This document shows, one piece after another, positions 9,525-17,550 of a DNA stretch of 64,000 bases; position 1 is the first letter of the stretch, and each line of letters opens with the position of its first letter. The notes under the pieces are model-generated. The model saw only the letters and a program-made list of their open reading frames with translations, was not told the origin of the DNA and made no database searches. Source of the stretch: Nostoc spongiaeforme FACHB-130 (lineage in GTDB: Bacteria; Cyanobacteriota; Cyanobacteriia; Cyanobacteriales; Nostocaceae); the NCBI RefSeq assembly GCF_014698475.1, contig NZ_JACJTB010000012.1:79497-143496 (forward strand), in the 5' to 3' direction. The position numbers and the translations under genes are program-made.

Positions 9525-9551
9525 TATAATACGATACAGTCTCGTATTATA
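9525..9551. promoter_or_regulatory. Palindromic operator of the TetR/efflux pair
   Basis: A perfect 10-bp inverted repeat, TATAATACGA / TCGTATTATA, with a 7-bp centre (tacagtc). It lies in the 198-bp divergent spacer, 107 bp before the TetR start and 65 bp before the transporter start. This is the expected size and place of a TetR-family operator. The left arm contains a -10-like TATAAT, so binding would block a promoter. Confidence 0.75.
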
Positions 9552-9616
9552 AACAAAGGCGAAAAATCAAAGCTAAGTCTCACAATTTCTAAATTTAAAT
9601 ATCACTGCTATTCAAA

Positions 9617-11200
9617 ATGGCTAATATTAAAGCTTCTACCTTCAACCAAGCAGGCTATGTACAGGGAAGGCTGAAATGGGCGATCGCCTTTACGGCATCT
9701 TTGGGCGCAATTTTGGAAGTTATTGATACCAGTATTGTCAACGTAGCTTTGACTTCCATGCAAGCCAGTTTAGGCGCAACCGTAAGCGAAATTGGCTGGG
9801 TAGTAACTGGTTATGCGATCGCCAACGTCGTCTTAATTCCCTTATCTGCTTGGTTAGGAGATTACTTTGGCAAAAAGACATACTTTATCTTTTCCCTGAT
9901 TGGCTTTACAGCTGCTTCTGTAGTCTGTGGACTGTCAATTAACTTACCGATGCTGATTTTATCGCGGATTGCTCAAGGGTTATTTGGAGGTGGACTATTA
10001 GCCAAAGCGCAAGCCATTTTATTTGAAACCTTTCCCCCGTCCGAGCAAGGTTTAGCACAAGCAGTATTTGGCGTAGGAGTCATATCCGGCCCAGCCATCG
10101 GCCCAACATTAGGCGGCTATCTCACCGATGCTTTAGGCTGGCGCTGGATTTTCTTCATTAACATTCCCTTTGGGATTTTAGCAGTTGTGATGGCAGTGAT
10201 GTTTCTGCCCCAAGACAACAAAAGTAAAACCCAGAATCAAGCCGTAGACTGGTTAGGAATTGGGCTATTGGTGATTGCGATTGGCTGTCTGCAAACTTTT
10301 TTAGAAGAAGGCGAACAAGAAGATTGGTTTGCATCTGGGTTCATCACTAGTTTGGCAATAGCCAGTGTGATTGGATTAGGACTATTTATTTGGTGGGAAC
10401 TAAAAACATCACATCCGGCTGTAGCGTTGCGAGTACTGCGTCATCGTTCCTTAGCGGCGGGAAGCTTTTTATCAGCAATTGTTGGTATGGGACTTTATGG
10501 CGCACTCTTCGCCGTACCGATTTTTGCTCAAAGTGTCCTACATTTCACCGCTACACAAACAGGATTATTGCTGGCTCCTGGGGCTTTAGCATCAGCAATT
10601 GTGATGATTCTCTTAGGCAAATTATCCACCAAAATAGATGCTCGATTATTGATTGCGATCGGTGGTGTGGGAACAGCCTTTGTGATGTTTGACTTATCAA
10701 AACTCACCATCCAAACAGGCACAGATGATTTATTCTGGCCTTTAGTATGGCGGGGAGCTTTCACAGTCTTGATGTTCTTACCTCTGAGTTTAGCTACTTT
10801 GGGGCCGCTACCCAAACAAGATATTTCTGCGGGTTCTGGCTTTTATAACCTGACACGACAGCTTGGTGGTAGCATCGGCATTGCCATACTCACAACTTTG
10901 TTAGATAAACGGGAAGCTTTTCACCGTGCTATTTTGTTAACCAATCTCAGTCCATATAATTTTGAAACCAATCAGCGCCTCGATATGCTCACTGGCGCAA
11001 TGCAAAGTCAAGGAATGGATGCAGCCACAGCCCAAACACAAGCATTGGCTTTACTTGAACAAACTGTAAATATCCAAGCTGCTGTTTTGTCGTTCGCAGA
11101 TATTTTTCGAGTGGTAGGTGTGGCGTTTCTTTGTTCTTTACCTTTGTTGCTATTCTTAGGTAAAGGTGGCGCGGGAGCCAAAGCCCCAGTTGGGCATTAG
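9617..11200 (+). CDS. DHA2-family (EmrB/QacA-type) MFS drug efflux transporter
   Basis: The protein has 527 residues with a pattern of about 14 transmembrane helices. Motif C-type sequence VFGVGVISGPAIGPTLGGYL (about residues 150-170) marks the drug:H+ antiporters. The motif A region reads WLGDYFGKKTYF. The start of TM1, ASLGAILEVIDTSIVNVAL, has the D1-motif (LDxTIVNVAL-like) of EmrB/QacA. No EmrA/HlyD membrane-fusion partner is present beside it, so it may act alone in the inner membrane or use a distant partner. It is divergent from, and probably repressed by, the TetR protein. Confidence 0.92.
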   Translation: MANIKASTFNQAGYVQGRLKWAIAFTASLGAILEVIDTSIVNVALTSMQASLGATVSEIGWVVTGYAIANVVLIPLSAWLGDYFGKKTYFIFSLIGFTAASVVCGLSINLPMLILSRIAQGLFGGGLLAKAQAILFETFPPSEQGLAQAVFGVGVISGPAIGPTLGGYLTDALGWRWIFFINIPFGILAVVMAVMFLPQDNKSKTQNQAVDWLGIGLLVIAIGCLQTFLEEGEQEDWFASGFITSLAIASVIGLGLFIWWELKTSHPAVALRVLRHRSLAAGSFLSAIVGMGLYGALFAVPIFAQSVLHFTATQTGLLLAPGALASAIVMILLGKLSTKIDARLLIAIGGVGTAFVMFDLSKLTIQTGTDDLFWPLVWRGAFTVLMFLPLSLATLGPLPKQDISAGSGFYNLTRQLGGSIGIAILTTLLDKREAFHRAILLTNLSPYNFETNQRLDMLTGAMQSQGMDAATAQTQALALLEQTVNIQAAVLSFADIFRVVGVAFLCSLPLLLFLGKGGAGAKAPVGH

Positions 11201-11507
11201 GACTTCCAATTAAAAAGATATATTATCACTGTGTAGGCAGGAGGCAGGAGGCAGGGTGCAGGGGGCAAGGGGGAAGAATCTCTACTTCCTGTCAACTCCT
11301 TATCCTCTCTGCGCCTCTGCGTCTCTGCGTGAGATAAATCATCCCGTATTTATACAACGTCGAAATAATTAACCGCAGATGGACGCAGATAAACGCGGAT
11401 GAATTTGTATTCTACCCAAATAAAAAAGAGCCAGCGCTGTCCAGAATAATTTCAGCACCGGCTTTAGTTGTATATATCCGCAGGGCGGTTAGGGAAAGGG
11501 AAAATTG
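11201..11507. other. Intergenic region with short tandem repeats
   Basis: No gene. It contains a ggcagga tandem run (11237-11260), a ctctgcgcctctgcgtctctgcg repeat (11308-11332) and a cgcagataaacgcggatg repeat (11373-11402). These are typical dispersed repeats of Nostocales. Confidence 0.5.
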
Positions 11508-13220
11508 TTAGTAATGAGTACCTGTTTTGCGATGATTAATCGCTGTGACTGCATCTGGTTTAATTAATTTACCGTTGTCAACGGTGGCGTAAACTACCCA
11601 ATGGTCGCCACATTCCATGCGTTGTTCAACAGAACATTCGACGTAAGCCAGTGCATCAGTCAAAACTGTGCAACCATTTTCCGCAGCAGTGGTGGTAAAT
11701 TGAGCAAATCTATCTTCGCCTGGGGCAAAGTTCTTGCGGAAATGCTTCATATATTCCTGGTGATTGCCTTCTGCCAGGATATTTAAGGCAAACTTACCAC
11801 CAGGATACATCAAAGATTCTATGGCGCGTTCTTTGGCGATCGCTACAGTTAAACCAGGTGGGTTAAAGGTAGCTTGCGATACCCAAGCACCAAGCATCCC
11901 GGTAGAAACATCACCTTGTTTGGCAGTAATCACGCAAACTGAACCAACAATGCGCCCAACGGCTTGTTCTACAGGGGTTGCAGCTTGTTGGGGAACGCGA
12001 ATTTTTTTCGCCTTTTTCAAGTTCTGGGCGAAGTCTGTACCGAGTTCTTCGCAGAATTTGAGGGTAACATCGTCGGGTTTGAACTTAACTTTCAAAGTTT
12101 CAAAACCCAGACGATAGCCAGCATCGCGCAATTTACCTTCAATCATTTCTACGGCTTCACCACTCCAGCCGTAGGAACCAAAGACACCCGCAACTTTGTT
12201 GTTATCACCAACTTTCAGAACAATACCTAAAGCGGTGTGAATGGGTGTCGGTGCATGACCGCCGATGGTAGGGGAACCGATAATGAAACCATCTGATTTT
12301 TCCACTGCGGCTTGGATTTCTTCGGGGGTAGCAAATTCGCAGTTGATCGATTGAACTTCTACACCGCCTTTGGTTAATCCGAGGGCGATCGCTCGTGCTA
12401 AGGTGGCAGTATTACCGTAAGCTGAAGCGTATAATAAAGCCACCGAAATTTCTCGATTTCGTTGCGAACGGCTCCAGTCGCTATATGCTTTGGTCAGTTC
12501 AATTAAACTACTGCGAACAATCGGCCCGTGACCAACTGCATACATCCGCACTTGGAAATCAGAAATTTTTTCCAAAGCTGATTCGACGTGCTTCGCTTGG
12601 GAAGCCATCAAACAGTTGTAGTAATAGCGTTGGTCTTCTTTGATTTGTTCCCAGTGGTCATCAAAAACATCCTCACCGCAGATATGTGCGCCGAAAAGTT
12701 TATCTGTGAACAAAATTTGAGTTTGCTGGTCATAAGTGCAGAGGTGTTCCGGCCAACGGGGGTTGGGTGTGGGTATGGATTTCAACACATGACCCTTACC
12801 TAAATCGAGGGTTTCTTTCCCCCGCATCACCAAAATATTTAAACTATCATCAGGGAAAGCTGCCTTTAAATTAGCCGCACCAGGAAGGGAACAAACAAAG
12901 GTAATTTGCGGAGCCACTTCCAGTAATGTTTTTAAAGTTCCCACCCGGTTGGGGCTAAAATGTCCCAGGATGACATAATCTAATTTTTTCAAATTAATGT
13001 TCTGCTGTAATGCTTCCAAAAAAATGGTTGTGAAAGTATCAGCAGGTGGGTCAATAATTGCAGTTTTATCACCTTCAATGAGATAACAATTAGAGGTTGT
13101 ACCTCTTTCTAATGCGTATTCAATTTCAAACCGCAGACGTGACTGACTACGCGCTCTGAGAACTTTGATGTTGGTCGCAATGGGAGAAACCTGTACGTCA
13201 CGGGGTTTGGAATCGCTCAT
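11508..13220 (-). CDS. Flavodiiron protein, Flv1 type (diiron ligands replaced)
   Basis: The three domains, in order, are a beta-lactamase-like diiron domain (residues 1-250), a flavodoxin-like FMN domain (about 255-400, VALLYASAYGNTATLARAI) and a C-terminal flavin-reductase domain (about 420-570, the cyanobacterial Class C fusion). In place of the canonical HxExDH it reads HFSPNR; RWPE replaces HWPD and TDKLFGAH replaces CDAFGMH. Most iron ligands are therefore lost, as in Flv1, which works as a heterodimer with Flv3. The gene follows the Flv3-type gene on the same strand. I start it at 13220 (570 residues) to match the partner; the frame is open to 13397, but that extension translates a tandem repeat. 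The adjacent pair resembles the heterocyst flv1B/flv3B arrangement of Anabaena. Confidence 0.9.
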   Translation of the reverse strand: MSDSKPRDVQVSPIATNIKVLRARSQSRLRFEIEYALERGTTSNCYLIEGDKTAIIDPPADTFTTIFLEALQQNINLKKLDYVILGHFSPNRVGTLKTLLEVAPQITFVCSLPGAANLKAAFPDDSLNILVMRGKETLDLGKGHVLKSIPTPNPRWPEHLCTYDQQTQILFTDKLFGAHICGEDVFDDHWEQIKEDQRYYYNCLMASQAKHVESALEKISDFQVRMYAVGHGPIVRSSLIELTKAYSDWSRSQRNREISVALLYASAYGNTATLARAIALGLTKGGVEVQSINCEFATPEEIQAAVEKSDGFIIGSPTIGGHAPTPIHTALGIVLKVGDNNKVAGVFGSYGWSGEAVEMIEGKLRDAGYRLGFETLKVKFKPDDVTLKFCEELGTDFAQNLKKAKKIRVPQQAATPVEQAVGRIVGSVCVITAKQGDVSTGMLGAWVSQATFNPPGLTVAIAKERAIESLMYPGGKFALNILAEGNHQEYMKHFRKNFAPGEDRFAQFTTTAAENGCTVLTDALAYVECSVEQRMECGDHWVVYATVDNGKLIKPDAVTAINHRKTGTHY

Positions 13221-13297
13221 AGGTGTTGGTTGATGTGGAGAGAAAAAGGGCAAAAACCGAGCTTTAACGGATTGAATAAAATCTGTAAAAGACATGA

Positions 13298-13355
13298 TGA
13301 AGTGTGAAGTGTGAAGTGTGAAGTGTGAAGTATGAAGTCTAAAGTCTGAAGTGTG
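13298..13355. repeat. gtgtgaa short tandem repeat
   Basis: Seven-to-eight-base tandem units (gtgtgaa/gtatgaa/gtctaaa) just upstream of the Flv1-type gene. The same unit occurs at 25990-26020 and 36845-36870. Confidence 0.8.
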
Positions 13356-13420
13356 AAACATTATTGATGCGGTAAATGGCAGATGAATGAGGTACAAATT
13401 GAAAGAACAAAGCTATATAC

Positions 13421-13556
13421 CAATACGGTTCAGTTAAGAGAATAGTAGGTTGGGTGTAGCGATAGCGTAACCCAACAAAGTATGCGTGAATGTTGGGTTC
13501 CGTTCCTCCACCCAACCTACACCAGTCTAAGTTGTTGCCTTAACTTAACTGTATTG
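13421..13556. mobile_element. 136-bp MITE-like palindromic element, copy 1
   Basis: It begins caatacggttcagttaag and ends cttaacttaactgtattg, which are inverted ends. The interior carries taggttgggtgtagcgatag and its partial complement. It is flanked by a perfect 10-bp direct repeat, agctatatac, at 13411-13420 and 13557-13566, which looks like a target duplication. Relatives are at 45481-45610 and, inverted, at 49279-49413. It encodes no protein, so it would move only with a transposase in trans. Confidence 0.85.
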
Positions 13557-13612
13557 AGCTATATACTGGAAAACTTTCAACTCTGTTCCCTCTTTCAGAC
13601 TTCAGACTTGAT

Positions 13613-15331
13613 TTAGTAGTAATTTCCGACTTTGCGATGGCGGACTGCGGTTAAGCCATCGGGTTTAGAAACACGACCGTCTTGGACTGTGCAGTATAAA
13701 ATCCAGTGGTCGCTGCACTCCATACTACTCTGCACTTCACATTCCATGTATGCAAGGGCATCTGTCAAAATGGGTGAACCGTTTTTGGCGGTTTGGGTTT
13801 TCACACCTGCAAATCTATCAGCACCGGGATGTAGACGCTTGAGGAAGTGCTTTTTCAGTTCTTGATAGTTGCCTTCTTCTAAGACGTTCAGCACGAAGCG
13901 ATCGCCTACCTGCATTAAAGCATCAATGGCGCGGTCTTTGGCAACGGCAATTGTAAATCCTAATGGTTGCAAGCTGGCTTGGCTGACCCAAGAGGCTAAC
14001 ATCGCACTGCTGACATCACCTTTTTTAGCGGTGACGATATACAGTCCGTTGCTAATTCTGCCCAGGGCTTTTTCCATGTTCACATCAAGGGCTTTGATTT
14101 GCTTGATGTTACGTTCGCGGGTGACGGCTTGCCCTAAGTCTGTGCCGGCTTCTGTACACAATTGATAAGTAGATGCGGTGGGAGCTTCTTTAATCCGAAT
14201 GGCGGGGAAGGCTTCTTTCACACCAGAGTCGAGAAATTTGCGGCGGAGTGTATCGACTGGTTCATCATCGCCACCAAAGCATTCAAACAAGCCAAAGAAT
14301 TGTTTGTCTTTAGCAACGGAAATTAAAGAACTAATACCAGCTTGGGCGGCGACGGAGGTAGAAGGAGGCATCCCAATGATAATACCAGCTGCTCTACCTG
14401 CAAGTTCTTGAATTTCTTGGGCTTCGGCGGTGCTGAGGTCAAGAAACTCTACACCCACACCAGTTTTTTGAATCCCTTCCGAAATGGCTTGACCGAGGCG
14501 ATCGCTATAACCATACTCAGAAGTGTAGAATAAACCAACACTGGTGAGAGCTGTGGCTTGTCTTTGACTCCAGCTTTGATAACACTCAGTCAGAATATCT
14601 AGATGATGATAAAGTAAAGGCCCGTGACCGTTTGCGATGATTTTAATCTTGCCGAGTTCGCCCATCCGCTTCATCGCATTCAACAGCGATCGCGCATTTG
14701 GCCCCATCAGACAGTCATAATAAAATCTAAAGTCAGCTTCGATCGCTTCTAAGTCTTCATCAAAGGTGCGATCGTCACAAAAGTGCATCCCAAAGGCATC
14801 GCAAGTATAGAGAGTTTGGGTTTTGCGATCAAAACTAAAAATGGTGTCAGGCCAATGCAAGTTAGGCGCACTCACAAATTCTATTTCGTGACCTTTGCCA
14901 ATATCAATGCGATCGCCACTTTTGACAATCCGCTTGGAAAAAGGATCATGCACCAAACCTTCCAAGAATTGCAAGGCAATCTTAGAAGCTAAAACAGTCG
15001 CTCGTGGTGCTAATTGTAAGACATCTTCCACCAAACCACTGTGGTCTGGCTCTGTGTGGCTAACAATAATGTAATCAATGGTCTTGGGGTTGACGATACT
15101 TTTGAGGGTGTCTAAATACAGTTGGCGAAACTTCTGGTGAGAAGTGTCAATTAAAACTGTTTGTTCGCCCCGAATTAAATAGGAATTGTAAGTCGTACCG
15201 TTTTGCAGTCCGAATTCGATATCGAAGCGATCGCGATCCCAGTCAAGACAGCGAATCGCCGTGGTGTTTGGGGCAATTTCTACAGTTTGGACAGTAAGCC
15301 GATGCTGAACATTTTCTGCGATCGCTACCAT
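13613..15331 (-). CDS. Flavodiiron protein, Flv3 type (complete diiron site)
   Basis: The protein has 572 residues with the same three domains as its downstream neighbour. The diiron ligands are intact: HTEPDHSG (about residues 90-97), LHWPDT, CDAFGMH and ANGHGP. The FMN domain has FYTSEYGYSDRLGQAI. The C-terminal reductase domain includes VTAKKGDVSSAMLASWVSQA. Flv3 with Flv1 passes photosynthetic or respiratory electrons to O2, giving water without superoxide. The B-type pair in Anabaena works in heterocysts and protects nitrogenase. Here the flv3-flv1 pair lies about 11 kb from the nif cluster, and adjacency favours the B type. Identity as A or B is inference from gene order. Confidence 0.92.
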   Translation of the reverse strand: MVAIAENVQHRLTVQTVEIAPNTTAIRCLDWDRDRFDIEFGLQNGTTYNSYLIRGEQTVLIDTSHQKFRQLYLDTLKSIVNPKTIDYIIVSHTEPDHSGLVEDVLQLAPRATVLASKIALQFLEGLVHDPFSKRIVKSGDRIDIGKGHEIEFVSAPNLHWPDTIFSFDRKTQTLYTCDAFGMHFCDDRTFDEDLEAIEADFRFYYDCLMGPNARSLLNAMKRMGELGKIKIIANGHGPLLYHHLDILTECYQSWSQRQATALTSVGLFYTSEYGYSDRLGQAISEGIQKTGVGVEFLDLSTAEAQEIQELAGRAAGIIIGMPPSTSVAAQAGISSLISVAKDKQFFGLFECFGGDDEPVDTLRRKFLDSGVKEAFPAIRIKEAPTASTYQLCTEAGTDLGQAVTRERNIKQIKALDVNMEKALGRISNGLYIVTAKKGDVSSAMLASWVSQASLQPLGFTIAVAKDRAIDALMQVGDRFVLNVLEEGNYQELKKHFLKRLHPGADRFAGVKTQTAKNGSPILTDALAYMECEVQSSMECSDHWILYCTVQDGRVSKPDGLTAVRHRKVGNYY

Positions 15332-15712
15332 TATTCGTCTCCGAGCGCAAGTTTTTAATAATCTTTCTCTGCCCCCATTGTGCCGTTAATTGAATTTTAA
15401 AGTTGTAATGAAGACTAGTTTTCAAAATTTGGCAGTTGTATCAATTATTGCTGTTTTTCAGCATTATTTTTAACTCAGAATATTCTTTGTAAATCTCTCA
15501 CAGCAAGGGTATCACGTTTTAAATATTAATATTTATTGGCATAATTTAAAATCCCTAACATATCATACATAACTTCTTTTTTTTGGCTATAATTCCGTAA
15601 CAAAAAGCATAGATTTGCTCACCGATGTGTTGAAAATTATCTGCATAAAAAAATGTTTCGCGCCTTTGCGCCTTTGCGCGAAACATAATTTATCTATGAA
15701 AATTAGCCGAAA
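15332..15712. other. Intergenic region upstream of the Flv3-type gene
   Basis: AT-rich. It contains a repeat of cgcctttgcg (15661-15682) near the argG end. It must hold the flavodiiron promoter, but I found no GTAN8TAC NtcA-type site. No gene is seen. Confidence 0.45.
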
Positions 15713-16912
15713 TTATCTATCCTGTTGCGCCCATATCCGGGTGGGAAGACCCCAAACATAGATAAAGCCTTCGGCTGCTTTGTGGTCAAATTGGTCTTCT
15801 GCGCCGTAGGTGGCTAAGTCGGGTGTGTAAAGTGTGTTATCACTCCAACGACCTACTATCGTGGCGTTACCTTTGAACAATTTTACCCGCACTGTTCCAG
15901 AGACACGTTCTTGAGTTTTTTGAATGAACGCATCCAGAGCAGCTTTGAGGGGACTGTACCACAAACCGTTGTAAACCAATTTGGTGTAAGTGTCTTCTAT
16001 ACCCCGCTTATATTGGGTGACATCTGCGGTTAAAGTTAAGCTTTCTAAATCGCGGTGTGCGTGAATTAACACCAACATTGCTGGAGATTCGTAGATTTCC
16101 CGTGATTTAATCCCCACCAAGCGATTTTCAATCATGTCAATGCGACCAATGCCATGATTGCCAGCTAATTCGTTGAGTGTTTCAATTAATTCAACGGGGT
16201 TTTTAGCTGCACCGTTGACAGTGGTAGGGATACCCTTAGTAAAGCCAATTTCAATATATTCTGGCTCATTGGGGGTATCAGCGATCGCTTTCGTCATCTG
16301 ATAAATTTCTTCTGGCGGTTCGGCGGCTGGATCTTCCAACACACCCGCTTCAATACTGCGACCGAGCAAGTTTTTATCAATACTGTAAGGCGAAGACTTT
16401 TTCACAGGTGCGGGGATACCGAACTTTTCCCCGTAGGCGATGGTTTCTTCGCGGCTCATGCCCCATTCCCGCGCGGGTGCTAAAATCTTCAGGCTGGGAT
16501 TTAAGGCAGCACAGGAAACGTCAAAGCGTACCTGATCGTTACCCTTACCAGTACAACCATGTGCGATCGCATCAGCACCGTATTTTTCGGCTGCTTCTAC
16601 TAATATTTTGGCAATTAAGGGACGAGCCAGCGCCGTTCCCAGGGGATAGCGATTTTCATAAAGTGCATTAGCTTGAATCGCCGGGAAAGCGTAATCTTTA
16701 ACAAAGCTGTCTTTGACATCAATTACCAGAGATTCACTAGCACCCGACTTGAGAGCTTTTTCTTTGATTGGCTCTAATTCATCTCCCTGGCCTAAATCTG
16801 CGGCGAGAGTTATCACCTCTTCCACACCCCACTCTTGCTTGAGGTAAGGAATGCACACAGAAGTATCTACACCACCTGAATATGCTAAGACAACCTTTTT
16901 GGCGCGACCCAT
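15713..16912 (-). CDS. argG: Argininosuccinate synthase
   Basis: It joins citrulline and aspartate using ATP to give argininosuccinate in arginine synthesis, which also feeds cyanophycin, the nitrogen store of heterocyst polar bodies. The protein has 399 residues, the normal length. The N-terminal PP-loop is [14 protein letters not shown] (residues 10-23). Further family signatures are [14 protein letters not shown] (about residues 118-131) and [13 protein letters not shown]. The start is the ATG at 16912. It appears monocistronic. Confidence 0.97.
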   Translation of the reverse strand: MGRAKKVVLAYSGGVDTSVCIPYLKQEWGVEEVITLAADLGQGDELEPIKEKALKSGASESLVIDVKDSFVKDYAFPAIQANALYENRYPLGTALARPLIAKILVEAAEKYGADAIAHGCTGKGNDQVRFDVSCAALNPSLKILAPAREWGMSREETIAYGEKFGIPAPVKKSSPYSIDKNLLGRSIEAGVLEDPAAEPPEEIYQMTKAIADTPNEPEYIEIGFTKGIPTTVNGAAKNPVELIETLNELAGNHGIGRIDMIENRLVGIKSREIYESPAMLVLIHAHRDLESLTLTADVTQYKRGIEDTYTKLVYNGLWYSPLKAALDAFIQKTQERVSGTVRVKLFKGNATIVGRWSDNTLYTPDLATYGAEDQFDHKAAEGFIYVWGLPTRIWAQQDR

Positions 16913-17195
16913 TGGTTTCTCCAGTTAGGAAAACAAAGAATGACACAATATTATATCGGACTAATACAGGTAGATTTGCGGCTGTTGTCAGGACTTACGC
17001 ACGAAGGTTAGTTGTGAAGATTGGGTGTAAGGGTATAAGGGTGTAGGGTGTAAGGATTTTGCTCACATACACCTCTAAACTCTGGATTTTTCGTTTCTAT
17101 GCGTCAATCTTCCTATCAATTCTCGATGACATAAAGTATATCTATTAGCCAGCGATTAAACTCACTGGCTGATAGTGCTGTTAGTTAACAAGCGA

Positions 17196-17417
17196 CTACT
17201 TTCTTTTTTGGGATTGGACTAAAGTTTTGACTAACTCAACCATTGCCATAATCACAGTAGCCGTTCCGCCCATTAATAAAGAACTTAAAATTGCTGCTGC
17301 AAGAATGATTTCTGTTGGACTGTACCCGTCACGCATCCAAGCAGAAGGTTTTTCAATTACTGGGGAAGTTGCGGGAATTAACTGTGAAGTTTGGGTGTTG
17401 TTAGAAGTGTTATTCAT
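17196..17417 (-). CDS. Small single-span membrane protein
   Basis: The protein has 73 residues. A polar N-terminus rich in Asn/Thr/Ser (residues 1-25) precedes a hydrophobic span at about 34-62 (IILAAAILSSLLMGGTATVI) and a basic C-terminus (QSQKRK). I do not recognise the family. It is divergent from the NB-ARC/TPR gene at 17551, with 133 bp between them, so the two may share a regulatory region. Confidence 0.6.
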   Translation of the reverse strand: MNNTSNNTQTSQLIPATSPVIEKPSAWMRDGYSPTEIILAAAILSSLLMGGTATVIMAMVELVKTLVQSQKRK

Positions 17418-17550
17418 AGTGAACTTTGTGAAAAACTCGACTGTGTAAATCTTATTTCTGCCTTCAAAGCCCGTAAATTCCCTAGAAATAGAGATAAAGT
17501 AGAATCAAGTAGAAGATAAGTAGAATTAAGCAAAATTTTTCAGGCTGTCT

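Noticed and set aside
9511..9530. TTGACT and TATAAT as a sigma-70 promoter
   Set aside because: Spacing is only 8 bp; the -10-like box may still serve with a weaker -35.
13221..13397. N-terminal extension of the Flv1-type protein
   Set aside because: The extra codons lie in a gtgtgaa tandem repeat and exceed the family length.
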